Below are positions 6,036 to 7,605 of a stretch of 7,605 bases of DNA, piece after piece. Under the pieces are notes generated by a model. The model was not told the origin of the DNA and did not search any database. It saw nothing but the letters and a program-made list of their open reading frames with translations. The stretch covers positions 19,466-27,070 of the forward strand of contig JALVXW010000312.1 of assembly GCA_027038155.1 (NCBI GenBank). Direction: 5' to 3'. The translations under genes were made by a program, and so were the position numbers. Each line of letters opens with the position of its first letter. Position 1 is the stretch's first letter. This DNA comes from Sulfurovum sp. (GTDB taxonomy: Bacteria > Campylobacterota > Campylobacteria > Campylobacterales > Sulfurovaceae).

Positions 6036-6446
6036 ATGCACATAGAAACTTGGATATTAACGGGCGTGTTTACCCTCGGTTCAATAGTATTCGGTTATGG
6101 ACTGTTTAGAGGGCAAGTTACAGCTCTTACAGATAAACTAAATACTCATTTAACAGAATATAAGAAATATAAAGAGACTACCGAAAAAATAATGTCGGCT
6201 CAATTTAAAAGAATTGATGAGCTTAATACTATAAATGTTCGTCTTCAAACAGAGGCGTCACATCACATAGACATGGAGATAGCTGAAGCAAAATTCGTTT
6301 CGCACAATGAACTTGACTTAAGGTTACAGACTATCAATGTGGAATTAGGTTTTTTAACTGAAAAATCTAAGGAACAGTCAGGAAAGCTTGATGAAGCTAT
6401 TAATATACTACATAAATTACTAAAAGTGGAGAAAGACGATGTTTGA
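6036..6446 (+). CDS. Membrane-anchored coiled-coil phage protein (lysis module)
   Basis: This 136-residue protein has one clear N-terminal membrane segment at residues ~6-24 (WILTGVFTLGSIVFGYGLF). The rest (~25-130) is a long charged helical/coiled-coil region (heptad-like from LTDKLNTHLTEYKKY to LDEAINILHKLL). ATG 6036 follows GGAG and lies one base after the upstream stop. The topology and its place before the holin and endolysin resemble small Rz-like/spanin-associated or holin-accessory proteins of phages. There is no lipobox and no second membrane segment, so a classical i-spanin is possible but unproven. It overlaps the holin gene by eight bases. Confidence 0.6.
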   Translation: MHIETWILTGVFTLGSIVFGYGLFRGQVTALTDKLNTHLTEYKKYKETTEKIMSAQFKRIDELNTINVRLQTEASHHIDMEIAEAKFVSHNELDLRLQTINVELGFLTEKSKEQSGKLDEAINILHKLLKVEKDDV

Positions 6447-6873
6447 TAATTTAATAGAAAGTGTTATAAATACTGGTGTTAGTATGATTAAGTCATACTT
6501 CCCACCAGATTTAAGTCCTGAACAGAAAGCAAAACTTGAAGCTGGTTTACAACAGTATCAACTTGAAATGAGTAAACAAATGAATGACTATTCAACAGCT
6601 ATTATAGAATCTCAAAGCAAGATTATTCAAGCCGAAGCGAATAATGGTAGTTGGTTGGCTCAAAATTGGCGTCCTATAACAATGTTGGTCTTTGTAGTTA
6701 TAATCGCTAATAACTATATCATATACCCATATTTAAGTATGTTTACGGATAAAGCTACAATGTTAAATATACCTGATGATATGTGGAGTCTGCTTAAAAT
6801 TGGTTTAGGTGGGTATGTAGTTGGTAGAAGTGTAGAAAAGAGTGTTAAAGCATATTCAGAAGGAAAGAAATAA
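6439..6873 (+). CDS. Holin (three-TM / GTA-holin type)
   Basis: This 144-residue protein has an amphipathic N-terminal part (1-22), then FPPDLSPEQKAKLE and a helical linker with Gln/Glu-rich sequence to ~65. Then comes the family-like segment SWLAQNWRPITMLVFVVII (71-89), continuing as a membrane helix to ~100. A second hydrophobic segment follows after DDMW at ~117-130 (SLLKIGLGGYVVGRS). The 'WRP-hydrophobic ... LxxGLGGYVxGRSxEK' layout is typical of the 'holin of 3TMs, for gene-transfer release' family. Such proteins make holes in the inner membrane so the endolysin reaches the cell wall. ATG 6439 follows GGAG and overlaps the previous gene. Its stop overlaps the endolysin start (TAATG), a classic holin-endolysin pair. 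Confidence 0.8.
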   Translation: MFDNLIESVINTGVSMIKSYFPPDLSPEQKAKLEAGLQQYQLEMSKQMNDYSTAIIESQSKIIQAEANNGSWLAQNWRPITMLVFVVIIANNYIIYPYLSMFTDKATMLNIPDDMWSLLKIGLGGYVVGRSVEKSVKAYSEGKK

Positions 6874-7346
6874 TGGCAGATTTTGATAAAGCAATAGAAA
6901 ATACACTTAAACACGAGGGTGGTTATGTTAATGATTCTTCAGATAATGGTGGAGAAACTAACTTTGGAATCTCTTCAAAATCCTATCCAAATATAGATAT
7001 AAAAAATCTTACAATGGATGAAGCAAAATATATTTATCAGCGTGATTATTGGAATAAGTTAAATGCTGATACGATAGAGTCTCAGAGTGTAGCAAATGCT
7101 TTATTTGATACAGCGGTAAATATGGGAGTTTCAACAAGTGCAAAACTTATTCAGAAAATATTAGAAGTAAAAGAAGATGGTGCAATCGGAAAAATAACTC
7201 TTAAAAAGTTAAATGAAGTTGATGAAAAACTTTTGTTATCAGAATTTAAAATTGAGAAAATAAAAAGATATGCTCTTCTTGTAAAAAAGAGACCTGCTAA
7301 TAAGAAATTTTTATTAGGATGGATAAATCGGACTGTTTTCGTGTGA
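6873..7346 (+). CDS. Phage endolysin, glycoside hydrolase family 108 (N-acetylmuramidase)
   Basis: This 157-residue enzyme cleaves the glycan strand of peptidoglycan at the end of infection. Residues 14-33 (HEGGYVND, then DNGGETNFGIS) form the GH108 active-site motif, with Glu15 as the catalytic acid. DEAKYIYQRDYWNKL (~48-62) and a VANALFDTAVNMG segment (~77-89) are also typical of the family. From ~90 a small peptidoglycan-binding-3-like part follows (KLIQKILEV...GAIGKITLKKL), ending at FLLGWINR. The length is slightly short of the usual ~165-180. The last four residues (TVFV) look less conserved, but no frameshift is evident. No signal peptide is present, so export through the holin upstream is expected. 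ATG 6873 follows AAGGAAA and overlaps the holin stop. Confidence 0.88.
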   Translation: MADFDKAIENTLKHEGGYVNDSSDNGGETNFGISSKSYPNIDIKNLTMDEAKYIYQRDYWNKLNADTIESQSVANALFDTAVNMGVSTSAKLIQKILEVKEDGAIGKITLKKLNEVDEKLLLSEFKIEKIKRYALLVKKRPANKKFLLGWINRTVFV

Positions 7347-7384
7347 ATTAAGATATTTTATATATGATTTTTTTGAGTTGAAAG

Positions 7385-7441
7385 TGTCAGTAGAATTGTC
7401 AGTAAAAAGCTATAAATACCACTGATACTTTGCTGACAATT
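7385..7441. repeat. Cluster of TGTCAGTA direct repeats and a 9-bp inverted repeat
   Basis: TGTCAGTA occurs at 7385-7392 and again at 7397-7404, twelve bases apart. AATTGTCAG at 7394-7402 has a perfect inverted partner CTGACAATT at 7433-7441 across a 30-base gap. A weaker ACTGATA sits between them at 7421-7427. This could be a set of recombinase, excisionase or regulator binding sites at the phage end, or a weak stem. The repeats are seen directly; the function is inference. Confidence 0.55.
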
Positions 7442-7452
7442 TATGTTAAAAG

Positions 7453-7470
7453 TCCCTATTTTAGGGGTTT
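7453..7470. terminator. Bidirectional intrinsic terminator hairpin
   Basis: The sequence CCCTA-TTT-TAGGG (7454-7466) forms a five-base-pair stem, extended by a T-G pair (7453/7467), and is followed by TTTT on the + strand. It lies ~107 bases after the endolysin stop and just beyond the 3' end of the tRNA on the - strand. There it is followed by ACTTTTAA. It could therefore end both the phage late operon and the tRNA transcript. The stem is short, so termination is plausible rather than certain. Confidence 0.55.
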
Positions 7471-7479
7471 TGAGGGTTA

Positions 7480-7563
7480 TGGTACCAGAGAGGGGATTTG
7501 AACCCCTAAGCCGCGAGGCGGCGGATTTTGAATCCGCTATGTATACCGTTCCATCACTCTGGC
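7480..7563 (-). tRNA. tRNA-Leu (CAA anticodon)
   Basis: The reverse complement reads as a complete type II tRNA. The acceptor stem GCCAGAG pairs with CTCTGGT (one G-U pair at the end), then discriminator A and an encoded CCA (7480-7482). The anticodon stem GCGGA/TCCGC closes a seven-base loop TTCAAAA with anticodon CAA (bases 7528-7530). A long variable arm (CCGCCTCGCGG) marks the leucine class. The T arm is AGGGG-TTCAAAT-CCCCT. The 3' end faces the prophage, as expected if the phage used the tRNA 3' end as attachment site. Confidence 0.93.
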
Positions 7564-7581
7564 ATTTATCTTTAAGATGAA

Positions 7582-7587
7582 ATAATA
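7582..7587 (-). promoter_or_regulatory. Possible -10 element of the tRNA-Leu promoter
   Basis: On the - strand TATTAT lies 18 bases before the tRNA 5' end, within an A/T-rich leader (7564-7605). No clear -35 box is visible before the window ends. Campylobacterota promoters commonly rely on the -10 and A/T periodicity, so the absence is not decisive. Confidence 0.3.
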
Positions 7588-7605
7588 GTGATTTTTTACT
7601 TAAAA

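Overview
This window is the late (tail and lysis) end of a prophage in an AT-rich bacterium. It carries a complete diversity-generating retroelement (DGR) cassette. All protein genes lie on the + strand, are tightly packed or overlap by a few bases, and read like one late operon. Base composition, codon use and the style of the small proteins suggest a Campylobacterota host (Sulfurimonas/Arcobacter-like). That is an inference, because no host taxonomic marker other than a tRNA is present.

Tail region (1-3517). The window opens inside the C-terminal part of a probable tape measure or large tail protein. This part has two 17-residue tandem repeats and a conserved 'GIVHEEEWVAPKW' end motif. It is followed by a 305-residue tail protein, a 135-residue alanine/serine-rich coiled-coil protein, and a 454-residue tail-tip or fibre protein. 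The last of these ends in a formylglycine-generating-enzyme/C-type-lectin type domain.

DGR (2153-5214). The last ~110 nt of the 454-residue gene are a variable repeat (VR, 3391-3504). VR is matched by a template repeat (TR, 3981-4094) about 590 bases downstream. I count 15 mismatches over 114 aligned bases, and 13 of them fall at adenines of TR. This is the signature of adenine-specific mutagenic retrohoming. Between VR and TR lies an Avd-like four-helix accessory protein. After TR comes a DGR-clade reverse transcriptase with motifs LDIRKFF, IGNLLSQ and YVDD. The order is target-VR, avd, TR, RT, as in the Bordetella phage BPP-1 type. The retroelement would re-diversify the ligand-binding face of the phage's receptor-binding protein. 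TR lies in an open reading frame continuous with the RT, so the RT start needs care; TTG 4186 with a good ribosome-binding site is preferred here over ATG 4186 minus 249 (ATG 3937).

Small genes and lysis (5199-7346). After the RT come three small phage proteins of uncertain role, a single-pass membrane coiled-coil protein, a holin of the three-TM/GTA type and a glycoside hydrolase family 108 endolysin.

Right edge (7347-7605). A non-coding stretch has a cluster of TGTCAGTA-type repeats and a bidirectional terminator hairpin. It leads to a tRNA-Leu(CAA) on the - strand with its 3' end facing the phage. This arrangement fits the end of a prophage integrated at a tRNA, although the opposite att site is outside the window.
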